A DNA stretch of 64,000 nucleotides, from NCBI RefSeq assembly GCF_003610195.1, contig NZ_RAPO01000002.1, positions 62,001 through 126,000 of the forward strand. Reading direction: 5' to 3'. Positions within the stretch are counted from its first letter, which is position 1, and each line of letters starts with the position of its first letter. The translations under genes and the position numbers were made by a program. The notes under the pieces were generated by a model. The model did not search any database. It worked only from the letters and a program-made list of their open reading frames with translations, and had not been told where the DNA came from. This DNA is from Halopiger aswanensis. GTDB taxonomy: Archaea; Halobacteriota; Halobacteria; Halobacteriales; Natrialbaceae. This document shows, piece after piece, positions 7,619 to 16,001 of the stretch.

Positions 7619-9160
7619 CTAGCTCTGCCAGTACGCCCGCGTCAGTAACACGAGCACCGGGAAGATCTCGAGGCGGCCGATCCACATGTAGAGGATCATC
7701 AGTCCCTTCGAGGAAAGCGGGAAGTCGTTGTAGCCGCCCATCGGACCGGTGACCGTCCCGAGTCCCGGTCCGATGTTGCCGAGCGTCGCGATCGACGCGC
7801 TCACGATGTCGATCACGTCGAACTCGACGTAGAGGCCGACGCGCGAGACGTCGGCCGCGAGCAGGCCGATACCCACGAAGAAGAGGACGAGGTACAGCAG
7901 CGTGAAGGCGTAGATACCCCGCACCGCGTCCTCGTCGAGGATCTGGCCGTTCATCCGAACCGGCCGGACTGCCTCGGGGTGGACCGTCGTGAAAAGCTCC
8001 CGCCGAAGCGTCTTTATGATCACGAGCCACCGGAGGACCTTCACGCCGCCGCCGGTCGATCCCGTCGAGCCGCCGACGAACATCGCGAACAGCAGCAGTC
8101 CCTTCCCGGCGCCGCTCCACGTGTCGAAATCCATGTTCGCGTACCCCGTCGAGTTGACCAACGACGTAATCTGGAAGACCGCGTACCGCGCCGATCGCTC
8201 GAGGTTACCGCCGATCTGTCCCGTCTCGGCCGTCTCGAGCGACGAGAAGAAGAGCATAGCGGTGCCGACGATCGAGAGGACGGTAACGGCGCCGAGATAG
8301 AGCCGGAACTCGTTGTCCCGAAGCATGGTCCGCGGATCTCCCGAGACGACGTGCCACCAGAGCACGAAGTTGACCCCCGCGATGAACATAAAGGGGACGA
8401 CGAGCCACTGTACGAGCGGTGAGAACGCCTCGATGCTCCGGGCTTCCGGCGAGAAGCCGCCGGTCGGCAGCGTCGTGAGGCCGTGCGCGATCGCATTGTA
8501 CGCGTCCATATTCGGCGCGTAGCCGGCGAGGTGTGCCGCGTACAGCAGGGCGATGTAGAGGACGGTGAAGCCGACGTAGGCGATCCACAGGACGCGGGCG
8601 GTCTCGGCGATGTGAGGTGTGAGCTTCGAGACGCCCGGTCCGGGGGTCTCGGCTTCCATCAATTGGGCGCCGCCGACGGCCATCTGCGAGAGGATCGCGA
8701 CCGCGAGGACGATGATCCCCATGCCGCCGACCCACTGGGTCAGCTGGCGCCACATCAACATCGCGCGGGAGTGGGTCTCGAACGAGATATCGCCCATGAC
8801 GGTCGCTCCGGTCGTCGTGAACCCGCTCATGCTCTCGAAGAGGGCGTTGACCGGGTGCGCGATGGTGCCGTTGCCCGCGAGGACGAACGGCACGGCGCCG
8901 AACACCGCCGCGAACAGCCACGTGAGCGCGACGACCATAAACGCCTCGCGGGCGCCCGGATCCGGCTCCGGCTCGAGTTCTCGCAGCGCGAGGCCGAAGC
9001 CGGCGGTTGCCGCCATCGTGACGACGAACACCCAGAGGTCCTCGCCGCCGTACAGCAGGGCGGTGACGATCGGCACGACGTACGCGATCGAGAGGAACGC
9101 GAGGATCGTGCCGACGAGGCTCAGCCCGGATCGCCAGTCGACGCGGAGGTGCCGTCGCAT
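7619..9160 (-). CDS. trkH: TrkH family potassium uptake protein
   Basis: A 513-residue membrane channel subunit that imports K+. The four pore-loop glycines are visible in GFTTTGATVM, LPTGGFSPEARS, NSTGYANMDF and NIGPGLG. The usual TrkH start (LRVDWRSGLSLVGTILAF) and about ten to twelve helices are present. The start codon directly follows the stop of trkA with no gap, so the two subunits are translated from one mRNA. The second TrkH of the locus (10692-12209) lies divergent from this pair. Confidence 0.92.
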   Translation of the reverse strand: MRRHLRVDWRSGLSLVGTILAFLSIAYVVPIVTALLYGGEDLWVFVVTMAATAGFGLALRELEPEPDPGAREAFMVVALTWLFAAVFGAVPFVLAGNGTIAHPVNALFESMSGFTTTGATVMGDISFETHSRAMLMWRQLTQWVGGMGIIVLAVAILSQMAVGGAQLMEAETPGPGVSKLTPHIAETARVLWIAYVGFTVLYIALLYAAHLAGYAPNMDAYNAIAHGLTTLPTGGFSPEARSIEAFSPLVQWLVVPFMFIAGVNFVLWWHVVSGDPRTMLRDNEFRLYLGAVTVLSIVGTAMLFFSSLETAETGQIGGNLERSARYAVFQITSLVNSTGYANMDFDTWSGAGKGLLLFAMFVGGSTGSTGGGVKVLRWLVIIKTLRRELFTTVHPEAVRPVRMNGQILDEDAVRGIYAFTLLYLVLFFVGIGLLAADVSRVGLYVEFDVIDIVSASIATLGNIGPGLGTVTGPMGGYNDFPLSSKGLMILYMWIGRLEIFPVLVLLTRAYWQS

Positions 9161-10492
9161 CTAAATCGCCTCGATGACTGCGTCGAGTACCTTCGCGTCG
9201 ACGAACACGACCACGTGGTCCCCGGGTTCGACGACCGTCTCCCCGCGAGGCGTCACGAGTTCGCCGCCTCGGGAGATCGCTCCGATGACGACGCCGTTCG
9301 GGAGCGCCGCTGTCGCGTCGACGATCGTCTCGCCGGCCAGCACGCTCTCCGGACTGACCTCGAACTCGATGACCTCCGCGCGATCGTGTTCCAGCATCGC
9401 GACCTTCTCGGTGTGGCCCGCTCGCGTGAAGCGAACGATCTCCTCGGCGGTCTCCTCGCGGGGATTGACCGCGACGTCGACGCCGACCGTCTCGAAGAGA
9501 TCCGTGTACTCGCGGTTCTCGATGACCGCGACGGTTCGATCGACGCCGAGTCGTTCGGCCAGCAGAGAGACGAGGAGGTTCTTCTCGTCCCCGTCGAGCG
9601 CGGCGACGACGACGTCGGCCTCGTCGACGTGTTCGCGCGCGAGGAACTCGGTGTCGGTGGCGTCGCTTTCCATCACGAGCGTGTTGGGGAGCGATTCGGC
9701 GACTTCCCGTGCGCGATCGGGGTCCCGTTCGATCAGTCGCGGCCGATACCCGTGTTCTTCGAACTCGCGGGCGGCCTGAAAGCCGATTTCGCTGGCGCCG
9801 ACGATGATGACTTCCTCGTCGTCGGTCGTCGACGGAACCACGTCGCCGGCGAAGTCGGCGACGGAGCCGGCGCTTCCGATAACGACGACCCGGTCGCCGG
9901 CCCGAATGACGGTGTCCCCGCCGGCGACGATCATCTCGTCGCCGCGGAAAATGGCCGCGAACGTCAGCGAGTCGTAACAATCGGCCTCCTGAACGGTCAT
10001 CTCCGCGACCGGACTGTCAGCGTCGATCTCGAACTCCGCCATCCGGACGAGTCCGCCGACGAACGTGTCGACATCCTGCGTCGCCGGCAGCCCGGAGATC
10101 CGGACGATCGCTTGCGCGGCCAGCAAGTCCGTACAGACCATGAAGTCGACGCCGAACGCGCCCTGCGATCCCTCCCACGTTTCCAGCAGGGTCCGCCGTC
10201 TGACCCGCGCGATCGTGAACGCGTCGCTGACCGTCTTCGTCGCCCCGCAGACGACGACGTTCGCCTCGTCGCTGTCGGTACAGGCGATGACCAGATCGGC
10301 CTGCTCGACGTCCGCCTCGCGGAGCGTCTCGAGTTCGGTGCCGTCGCCCTCGAGCGCGAGGACGTCAAGCGAGTAGGTGAGCTCCTCGACGACGTCCCCG
10401 TCTCGGTCGACGACGACGACCTCGTGAGACGCTTCGAGATTGGCGGCGATCGCGCGGCCGACGTCACCGGCGCCGATGATGACTACGCGCAC
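9161..10492 (-). CDS. trkA: Trk potassium transport regulator TrkA
   Basis: A 443-residue peripheral gating protein for TrkH. Two tandem units each hold a TrkA-N Rossmann domain and a TrkA-C domain: MRVVIIGAGDVGRAIAANLE with acidic VVVDRD at the end of strand 2, then a second nucleotide-binding motif EVIIVGASEIGFQAAREF with LIERD. NAD(H) or ATP/ADP binding is expected from the family. First gene of a two-gene operon with trkH. It is divergent from another trkH, with 199 bases between the two start codons that hold repeats described separately. Confidence 0.92.
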   Translation of the reverse strand: MRVVIIGAGDVGRAIAANLEASHEVVVVDRDGDVVEELTYSLDVLALEGDGTELETLREADVEQADLVIACTDSDEANVVVCGATKTVSDAFTIARVRRRTLLETWEGSQGAFGVDFMVCTDLLAAQAIVRISGLPATQDVDTFVGGLVRMAEFEIDADSPVAEMTVQEADCYDSLTFAAIFRGDEMIVAGGDTVIRAGDRVVVIGSAGSVADFAGDVVPSTTDDEEVIIVGASEIGFQAAREFEEHGYRPRLIERDPDRAREVAESLPNTLVMESDATDTEFLAREHVDEADVVVAALDGDEKNLLVSLLAERLGVDRTVAVIENREYTDLFETVGVDVAVNPREETAEEIVRFTRAGHTEKVAMLEHDRAEVIEFEVSPESVLAGETIVDATAALPNGVVIGAISRGGELVTPRGETVVEPGDHVVVFVDAKVLDAVIEAI

Positions 10493-10516
10493 GGGAAGAC
10501 CTCCATTTCTACGGAC

Positions 10517-10579
10517 CGTTTTGCCGGTACTAAGAAATGCCTTACGACGAGCGATCGCGAAACCCCGCGTTTTGCCGGT
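10517..10579. repeat. 12-base direct repeat in the trkA/trkH divergent promoter region
   Basis: CGTTTTGCCGGT occurs at 10517-10528 and again at 10568-10579, 51 bases apart, between the divergent trkA and trkH genes. The spacing is close to five helical turns, so a dimeric regulator could bind both on one face. This is inference from sequence only. Confidence 0.5.
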
Positions 10580-10691
10580 TCGGTACTGCCCGATTCGCTC
10601 GAGTGACCGGTTTCGACGGCCGAAATCGGCGGCGACGCGGTCGGCGTTCCGAACTGATTATTGTTCCGGACGGTCCACCTCGGTACACTCG

Positions 10692-12209
10692 ATGCGAATC
10701 CGTGTCGACTGGCGCTCGAGCTGTAGCCTCTCGGGGACGGTACTGAAGTGGATCGCGGTTCCCCTCGCGGTGCCGCTCCTGCTGGCCGTCATCGACGGCG
10801 ACGACGTGCTTCCGTTCGCGGCGGGCGTAGTGGTGACGGTCGTTCTGGGGGCGGCCCTCGAGTTGTTGAGCGACGACCGCGAACTCGGCCAGCGGGAGGG
10901 GTTCCTGATGGTCGCGTTCACCTGGCTCAGCGTCGGCCTCGTCGGGGCGATTCCGTTCTATCTGGCGGGGCTCGCCGCCGGCCCCGACTCCGCGTTCTAC
11001 AGCCTCGTCAACGCCGGGTTCGAGAGCATGAGCGGGCTCACGACGACGGGGGCGACGATCATGAACGGCTGGGACTTCGAGAACCAGTCGCGCGCGATCT
11101 TGCTCTGGCGCCAAATTCTCCAGTGGCTCGGCGGCCTCGGCATCCTGATCGTCGCGATCGGCCTGCTGTCGAACCTGATGGTCGGGGGCGCCCAGTTGAT
11201 GGAGACGGAAACGCAGACCAAGAACGTCACCAAGCTGACCCCGCAGATCGAGAGTACGGCGCGGCTCATCTGGGGACTGTACGTCGGGCTGACGGTGCTG
11301 GCGGCGGCGACGTTCTACGCGCTGCACCTCCTCGGACTCGCGGAGAATATGGACCTGTTCAACGCCGTCGCCCACGCGCTCACCAGCGTCTCGACCGCCG
11401 GCTTCTCGCCCGAAGCCGAGAGCATCGCCGCGTTCGAACCGATCGTCCAGTGGGCGGTCACGCCGTTCATGCTGCTGGGCGCGACCAACTTCGTGTTGCT
11501 GTACTACGTCGTGCAAGGCGAGTTCGAACGGCCGCTCGAGTCCGAGGAGTTTCGCTTTTACCTCGGGCTCGTCGCCGCGCTCAGCGTAATCGTCGCGTTC
11601 ATCATCGGCATCGATCCCGAGATGGACCTCGGCCTCGAGGCGACGATCAGACACGGCTTTTTCAACGTCGTCTCGATGGTGACGACGACGGGCTACGCCT
11701 CGACGAACTTCGACCGCTGGACGGCCGGCGCCAAACACGTCCTCTTCATCTGTATGTTCCTCGGCGGCATGGCCGGCAGCACGACCTGCTCGATCAAGAC
11801 GCTGCGGTGGCTCGTGATCGTCAAGGGGCTGTACCGCAACTTCTTCACGTCGATCCATCCGGAAGCGGTCCGTCCCGTCCGGCTGGGCGACGGCATCGTC
11901 GACGAGGAGACGATCACCGACATCTTCGCCTACGTGATGCTCGCGATCGTGATCTTCTTCCTGCTGACGGTGCTGATCGTCGTCGACGCCGCTCGAGCGG
12001 GGACGACCGTCACCGAGTTCGAGGCGTTAGGCGCCGCCGCGTCGATCTTCCTCAACATCGGGCCCGCGTTCGGTATGGCCGGCCCCATGGACAACTACGC
12101 CGGCTTCCCCGCGACGACGCGCGCCGTGATGGTGATCATGATGTGGATCGGCCGCATCGAGATCATCCCGGTGCTCGTGTTGTTGCTCCCGGCGTACTGG
12201 CGATCCTGA
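10692..12209 (+). CDS. trkH: TrkH family potassium uptake protein (second copy)
   Basis: A 505-residue TrkH paralogue, divergent from the trkA-trkH operon. Pore-loop motifs: LTTTGATIMNG, VSTAGFSPEAES, TTTGYASTNF and NIGPAFG, each keeping the filter glycine. It shares the RIRVDWR start with the other copy but differs in loop sequence, which suggests different K+ affinity or gating. The ATG at 10692 is chosen because the family N-terminus begins there; a long in-frame upstream extension has no family match. It probably uses the same TrkA. The Lrp/RCK-C regulator gene follows 117 bases downstream. Confidence 0.92.
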   Translation: MRIRVDWRSSCSLSGTVLKWIAVPLAVPLLLAVIDGDDVLPFAAGVVVTVVLGAALELLSDDRELGQREGFLMVAFTWLSVGLVGAIPFYLAGLAAGPDSAFYSLVNAGFESMSGLTTTGATIMNGWDFENQSRAILLWRQILQWLGGLGILIVAIGLLSNLMVGGAQLMETETQTKNVTKLTPQIESTARLIWGLYVGLTVLAAATFYALHLLGLAENMDLFNAVAHALTSVSTAGFSPEAESIAAFEPIVQWAVTPFMLLGATNFVLLYYVVQGEFERPLESEEFRFYLGLVAALSVIVAFIIGIDPEMDLGLEATIRHGFFNVVSMVTTTGYASTNFDRWTAGAKHVLFICMFLGGMAGSTTCSIKTLRWLVIVKGLYRNFFTSIHPEAVRPVRLGDGIVDEETITDIFAYVMLAIVIFFLLTVLIVVDAARAGTTVTEFEALGAAASIFLNIGPAFGMAGPMDNYAGFPATTRAVMVIMMWIGRIEIIPVLVLLLPAYWRS

Positions 12210-12270
12210 TAGCGGGGGCCGATCACCGATCCGCCCGCTGAAATTCCGATTCGAAAGTAATTGCGCTCCT

Positions 12271-12282
12271 CGTTCCGGAACG
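12271..12282. promoter_or_regulatory. Perfect palindrome CGTTCCGGAACG upstream of the Lrp/TrkA-C regulator
   Basis: A 12-base perfect palindrome that ends 13 bases before the TATA-like box (TTATATATT, 12296-12304) of the regulator gene. Dimeric Lrp-type proteins often bind such sites and control their own genes. A close variant (CGTTCCGAAC, 10645-10654) lies in front of the trkH gene. Confidence 0.45.
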
Positions 12283-12295
12283 GAAAGTGCTGGGG

Positions 12296-12304
12296 TTATA
12301 TATT
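12296..12304 (+). promoter_or_regulatory. TATA box of the Lrp/TrkA-C regulator
   Basis: TTATATATT lies 23-31 bases upstream of the ATG at 12327, the classic haloarchaeal spacing for a leaderless transcript. Confidence 0.65.
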
Positions 12305-12326
12305 CCGCCATCCCACACCATGGCGT

Positions 12327-13118
12327 ATGACCGACCGAACCGGCGGCGACTACCGGCTCGACGAGATCGATCGCCGGATCGTCTACGCGCTCATGGGCGA
12401 CGCGCGCAACACCTCCGCGCCTGCGATCGCCGAGGAAGTGAGCGTCTCCCCCGCGACGATCCGCAACCGGATCGCGAAACTCGAGGAGCACGGCGTCATC
12501 GAGGGCTACCACGCGACCGTCGACTTCGAACGCGCCGAGGGCTCGCTGATGAACCTGTTTCTGTGCCACGCACCCTTCGACGAGGTCGAAGGGCTCGCCC
12601 GCCGCGTCGGCACGGTTCCCGGCGTCGTCAACGTCCGGGAGCTGATGGGCGGCCGGATGAACCTCCACGTGCTCGCCGTCGGAACGGATACGTCCGACCT
12701 CCGGCGGATCGGCCGCGAACTCGAGAAGATGAACGTCGAGATCGAGGACGAGTTTCTCCTGCAGAACGAGCACACCTTCCCGTACGCGCCGTACGGCCCC
12801 GCCGACGGGCACCGCCGCGAACCGCTGACCGACTACATCAGCCTCACCGGCGGCGCCGAGGTCGTCGAGGTGACCGTCCACGAGGACGCCCCGATCGCCG
12901 GCCGGACGCTCGAGGAGGCCGACGCCGACGGCGTCCTCGACGAGCACACGCTCGTGATCGCCATCGAGCGCGACGACGACGTGATCACGCCCCACGGCGA
13001 TACCGAGATCCGCCCGTACGACGTCGTCACGGTATTCTCGCCGACCGACGCCGACGAACCCGCCCTCCGCGGATTCCGCGGCCCGGACGGCGACGTCGGG
13101 TCGACGCGGGTACACTGA
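12327..13118 (+). CDS. Lrp/AsnC-type transcription regulator with C-terminal TrkA-C domain
   Basis: A 263-residue protein. Residues 10-60 are an AsnC-type winged helix (LDEIDRRIVYALMGDARNTS, then SVSPATIRNRIAKLEEHGVI). Residues 65-150 form the Lrp ligand-binding (RAM-like) part. Residues 175-250 are a TrkA-C (RCK-C) domain (VEVTVHEDAPIAGRTLEEAD, then HGDTEIRPYDVVTVFSP). Fusion of a DNA-binding domain to the ligand sensor of K+ channels, next to two trkH genes and trkA, points to a regulator of K+ transport. The target genes are inferred. Start chosen by the TATA box at leaderless spacing. Confidence 0.88.
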   Translation: MTDRTGGDYRLDEIDRRIVYALMGDARNTSAPAIAEEVSVSPATIRNRIAKLEEHGVIEGYHATVDFERAEGSLMNLFLCHAPFDEVEGLARRVGTVPGVVNVRELMGGRMNLHVLAVGTDTSDLRRIGRELEKMNVEIEDEFLLQNEHTFPYAPYGPADGHRREPLTDYISLTGGAEVVEVTVHEDAPIAGRTLEEADADGVLDEHTLVIAIERDDDVITPHGDTEIRPYDVVTVFSPTDADEPALRGFRGPDGDVGSTRVH

Positions 13119-13119
13119 G

Positions 13120-13374
13120 ATGCCCCTCGGACGCTTTCTCCCCGAGTTTCTGCAGACGGGCGACGGGGACGAGCCCGAAGCGACCGCTGGGACGGTCATC
13201 TACGAGTGTCGCCACTGCGGGACGGATTTCGACGAACCGTGCGAACAGTGTCCCGTCTGCGGCGCGACGGAAATCGCGACTTACGAATTCGGATCCGGAA
13301 CGGCGACCGAATCCGAGTCGAAGCCGGCCTCGGAACCAAAGTCAGTATCGGAACCGGACGACCCGGACGACTGA
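13120..13374 (+). CDS. Small zinc-ribbon protein
   Basis: An 84-residue protein with two CxxC knuckles, YECRHCGTDF and CEQCPVCGA, that would hold one zinc ion. The last 25 residues are a Ser/Glu/Pro-rich acidic tail. It begins one base after the Lrp/TrkA-C regulator stop codon, so it is likely co-transcribed. Its end overlaps the end of the convergent zinc protein gene by about 94 bases. Function unknown. Confidence 0.65.
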   Translation: MPLGRFLPEFLQTGDGDEPEATAGTVIYECRHCGTDFDEPCEQCPVCGATEIATYEFGSGTATESESKPASEPKSVSEPDDPDD

Positions 13375-13628
13375 CGGCAGGCGAGCGTCGATCGAACTTG
13401 TTCAACTTCGGTCTCGCAGGTCGGACAGAACTGCTTCTCGTCGGCGATATAGACGGTTCCGCACGTCGAACAGTGGAAGAGATTCCCGGGCGCGTCGACC
13501 TGCCCCTCCGCTTCGGCCTGGTCTTCCGCCTCGGCCGGTGTCCGCTCCGAGCCGTCGATGGCCGAGCGGACGCGGTCGACGAGACGCTCGAGAGACGACT
13601 GATTCGAAAGCGTAGCTCTGATTCCCAT
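13281..13628 (-). CDS. Zinc-ribbon protein with N-terminal helical region (C-terminus uncertain)
   Basis: A 115-residue reading frame. Residues 1-30 look helical (SLERLVDRVRSAIDG), residues 31-48 are an Ala/Glu linker, and residues 50-75 hold a zinc ribbon FHCSTCGTVYI with CPTCETE. The remaining 35 residues are Ser/Asp-rich and are read from the strand opposite the neighbouring gene's acidic tail. The core looks real; the tail may be an effect of the overlap. I do not recognise a function, but halophile genomes carry many such single-ribbon proteins. Confidence 0.55.
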   Translation of the reverse strand: MGIRATLSNQSSLERLVDRVRSAIDGSERTPAEAEDQAEAEGQVDAPGNLFHCSTCGTVYIADEKQFCPTCETEVEQVRSTLACRQSSGSSGSDTDFGSEAGFDSDSVAVPDPNS

Positions 13629-13763
13629 ACACGAGCCAACCAGTATCTAATCGAAATAAATACCGTCTAAAGAATTTGGACTTCTCGTACCGTTCAAAGA
13701 GCTAATATTTCCGAAGCTAACCGGATAGCAACCTTTTCGACCGTCGCGGCGCCACTCGCTGCC

Positions 13764-14564
13764 ATGAACTTCTTCGACCGGCTGCACGACCGCATCCGAA
13801 CGGTCGACAGCGTCGTCAGCGTCGGGCTCGACCCCGATCCGGACCGCATTCCCGACCACCTCCAGGAGTACGACCTCCCCCGCTGGGCGTTCAACCGGCG
13901 AATCATCGACGCGACCCACGAACACGCCGCCGTCTACAAACCCAACGCCGCCTTCTACGAGGATCCGGACGGGTGGCGCGCCCTGCAGGAGACCATCGCG
14001 TACGCACACGGGAAGGACGTGCCCGTGCTGCTCGACGCGAAGCGCGCCGACATCGGGAACACGACCCGCCAGTACGCCAAACTGCTCGAGACCGTCGACG
14101 CGATCACGGTCAACCCGTACATGGGCCGGGACTCGCTGCAGCCGTTCCTCGCCGACGAGGAGTCGGGCGTCTTCGTCCTCTGTCGCACGTCCAATCCGGG
14201 CGGCGCCGACGTTCAGGACCTGGAACTCGAGACCGGCGAACCGGTCTACGAGCGGGTCGCGGCGCTGGCGGATCTCTGGAACGAGAACGACAACGTCGGG
14301 CTCGTCGTCGGCGCGACCCAGCCCGAGGAACTCGAGGACTTACGCGAGCAGGTGCCCGACCTGCCCTTCCTCGTGCCGGGCATCGGAGCGCAGGGCGGCG
14401 ACGCGGAGGCCGCCGTCGAGTACGGCCTCGCGGACGGGGTCGGCCTCGTCAACTCCTCGCGGGGTATCATCTTCGCGGGCGAAAATGACGGCGAGGAGTT
14501 CGCGAAGGCCAGCGAGCAGGCTGCCAAGCGGCTGAAAAAGCGGCTGAACCAGTACCGAGACTGA
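13764..14564 (+). CDS. pyrF: Orotidine-5'-phosphate decarboxylase
   Basis: A 266-residue enzyme that decarboxylates OMP to UMP, the last step of de novo pyrimidine synthesis. It is the longer type-2 form. Motifs: SVVSVGLDPDPDRIP near residue 18, YKPNAAFYE with the active-site Lys, VLLDAKRADIGNT with the catalytic DxKxxD pattern, FVLCRTSNPGG, and LVPGIGAQGGD for phosphate binding. Length and motif order are normal. It is transcribed alone and converges on the OsmC gene. Confidence 0.95.
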   Translation: MNFFDRLHDRIRTVDSVVSVGLDPDPDRIPDHLQEYDLPRWAFNRRIIDATHEHAAVYKPNAAFYEDPDGWRALQETIAYAHGKDVPVLLDAKRADIGNTTRQYAKLLETVDAITVNPYMGRDSLQPFLADEESGVFVLCRTSNPGGADVQDLELETGEPVYERVAALADLWNENDNVGLVVGATQPEELEDLREQVPDLPFLVPGIGAQGGDAEAAVEYGLADGVGLVNSSRGIIFAGENDGEEFAKASEQAAKRLKKRLNQYRD

Positions 14565-14593
14565 GCGTCGTCAAAAAGGCCGAATCGGACCGA

Positions 14594-15214
14594 TCACGCC
14601 GCGAACTCGACGCGCGGGCGGTTCGGGTGCTCGAGGGTGACGAGCGTGTAGACGGGCGAGCGCTTCGGGTACTCGCGGACCAGCGTCCGCTCCTCGGGCG
14701 TGAGATCGCCCGTCACCTCGACGTCGATCTCGAGTTCGCCGTACATCTCGTCGGCCCTGTCGATCTCGTGGATACCGAACAGCATCCGGAGGTCGACGGG
14801 TGCGCGGACGGTCGTCGTGACGTCTGCGACGTCGATCCCGTCGCGGATCGCGTTGTAGGCGATCGTCCCGTTGATGCAGGCCGTCAGCCCCGCGAGGGCA
14901 CCTTCGATGGCCTCGTAGCGGTCCGTCGGCTCGAGGTAGCCCATCGCGTCTTCGAGTTCGGGCGGGAGGCCGAACTCGAGGGTGTGCTCGCGCTCCTCGC
15001 CCATCGCCTCGCCGCCGAGAGCCCAGTCGCCGATCGTCGTCGTCGTGCGGTTAGCGGTCGGCTCGGTGACGCCCGTCGCCCGGAACTCGAGGCGGCCCTC
15101 GCGCGGGTGCTCTGCTAACCAGTCGATGAACTCGCGGTGGGCGTCGACGTCGACGCCGTGGTCGATCTCGTCCGTGCGTTCCGCGGTCATCTCCTTGCGG
15201 TTTTCTGTGGTCAT
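14594..15214 (-). CDS. OsmC family protein
   Basis: A 206-residue OsmC/Ohr-fold protein; the family reduces organic peroxides with two cysteines. Here the first Cys is present in LAGLTACINGTIAY, but the second position reads RSPVYTLV where peroxidases have CPV, so Ser replaces Cys. Classical peroxidase chemistry is therefore doubtful. The ATG at 15214 is preferred because AGGTGA lies six bases upstream; an in-frame GTG three codons earlier is inside that ribosome site. Confidence 0.8.
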   Translation of the reverse strand: MTTENRKEMTAERTDEIDHGVDVDAHREFIDWLAEHPREGRLEFRATGVTEPTANRTTTTIGDWALGGEAMGEEREHTLEFGLPPELEDAMGYLEPTDRYEAIEGALAGLTACINGTIAYNAIRDGIDVADVTTTVRAPVDLRMLFGIHEIDRADEMYGELEIDVEVTGDLTPEERTLVREYPKRSPVYTLVTLEHPNRPRVEFAA

Positions 15215-15325
15215 CTCGCTCACCTACGTATAGGTAGGCGCTCTCGAATCTTAACGTAGTAGTACGAACGGATAGTATAGTCCGAAAATCTGACCGAACG
15301 TCCACTGATATGTCCGAGTTCACTT

Positions 15326-15589
15326 CTATTCGGGGACGGCAGCCGGTTCGACGACACGGCCGGCGATCCGTCCGTCGACGACCTCGCCGACGATTTCGAC
15401 CGCGACCGGCTCGGTCGGCGGCCGCTCTTCGAGCCGGTCCAGTCCGTAGACGACGGCGATGTCCATCGGGCTTGCGTCGCGAGGGTGGGCCGCGACCAGC
15501 GTGTCGTCGCTATCCGCTTTCTCGAGTCGCAGTCGAAACGTCTCGCCGACGGCGAGCGTATCGCCGAGCAGGTCGCGGATCGACGTCAC
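15326..15589 (-). CDS. Small conserved-looking protein, possibly TRAM/OB-like
   Basis: An 87-residue acidic protein made mainly of beta-strand-like segments (GETFRLRLEKADSDDTLVA, then VAVEIVGEVVDGRIAGRVV). The last part resembles the strand pattern of TRAM/OB domains, but no diagnostic motif is present. It follows the zinc-finger gene by six bases and is probably in the same transcript. Function unknown. Confidence 0.5.
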   Translation of the reverse strand: MTSIRDLLGDTLAVGETFRLRLEKADSDDTLVAAHPRDASPMDIAVVYGLDRLEERPPTEPVAVEIVGEVVDGRIAGRVVEPAAVPE

Positions 15590-15595
15590 GGCAGG

Positions 15596-15805
15596 TTAGA
15601 ACCGGTTGACGTCGACGTCGTCGTGATCCGGGTCGGGGTTCGTGATCGGGTCGCCCTCTTCCGAGGGACGCGCCTGCGACGCGCAGTCGGCACACAGGCC
15701 CGTCTCCTGCTCGTAGTGTTGCTCGCACGCGAGCGTTCCGCAGTTATCGCAGCGCTCCTGTGCTTGCCGGGACTCGCAGATCTGACAGAGGCCGCTGACG
15801 CTCAT
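15596..15805 (-). CDS. HIT-type zinc-finger-like protein
   Basis: A 69-residue protein with many paired cysteines and one His: CQICESRQAQERCDNCGTLA followed by CEQHY and LCADCA. The arrangement resembles a HIT or B-box treble-clef cluster holding two zinc ions. A short acidic Pro/Asp tail follows. The ATG at 15805 begins just before the first knuckle. Likely a protein- or nucleic-acid-binding adaptor; function unknown. Confidence 0.65.
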   Translation of the reverse strand: MSVSGLCQICESRQAQERCDNCGTLACEQHYEQETGLCADCASQARPSEEGDPITNPDPDHDDVDVNRF

Positions 15806-16001
15806 ACAGGACGTAGGCCATCGAGCGCCTTGAATCCGGGGCAGGATCCTCCCAGTCGGGTCGATCGCGTTCCCTCGAGGACGAGCGCCGACCGGCGCCT
15901 TTCCGTTCGCGGTGACAGTCCGCCTCCGCAGCACGTATATCTGTGTTGCATGCTATCAACTGACGAGAAAGCTTTTGCCGTGTGAGGCGCTAACGGTGTA
16001 T

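Noticed and set aside
8205-9980. Very long minus-strand frame across trkA and trkH
   Set aside because: It is mostly Arg and Gly/Asp, spans two real genes in a different frame, and has no family resemblance.
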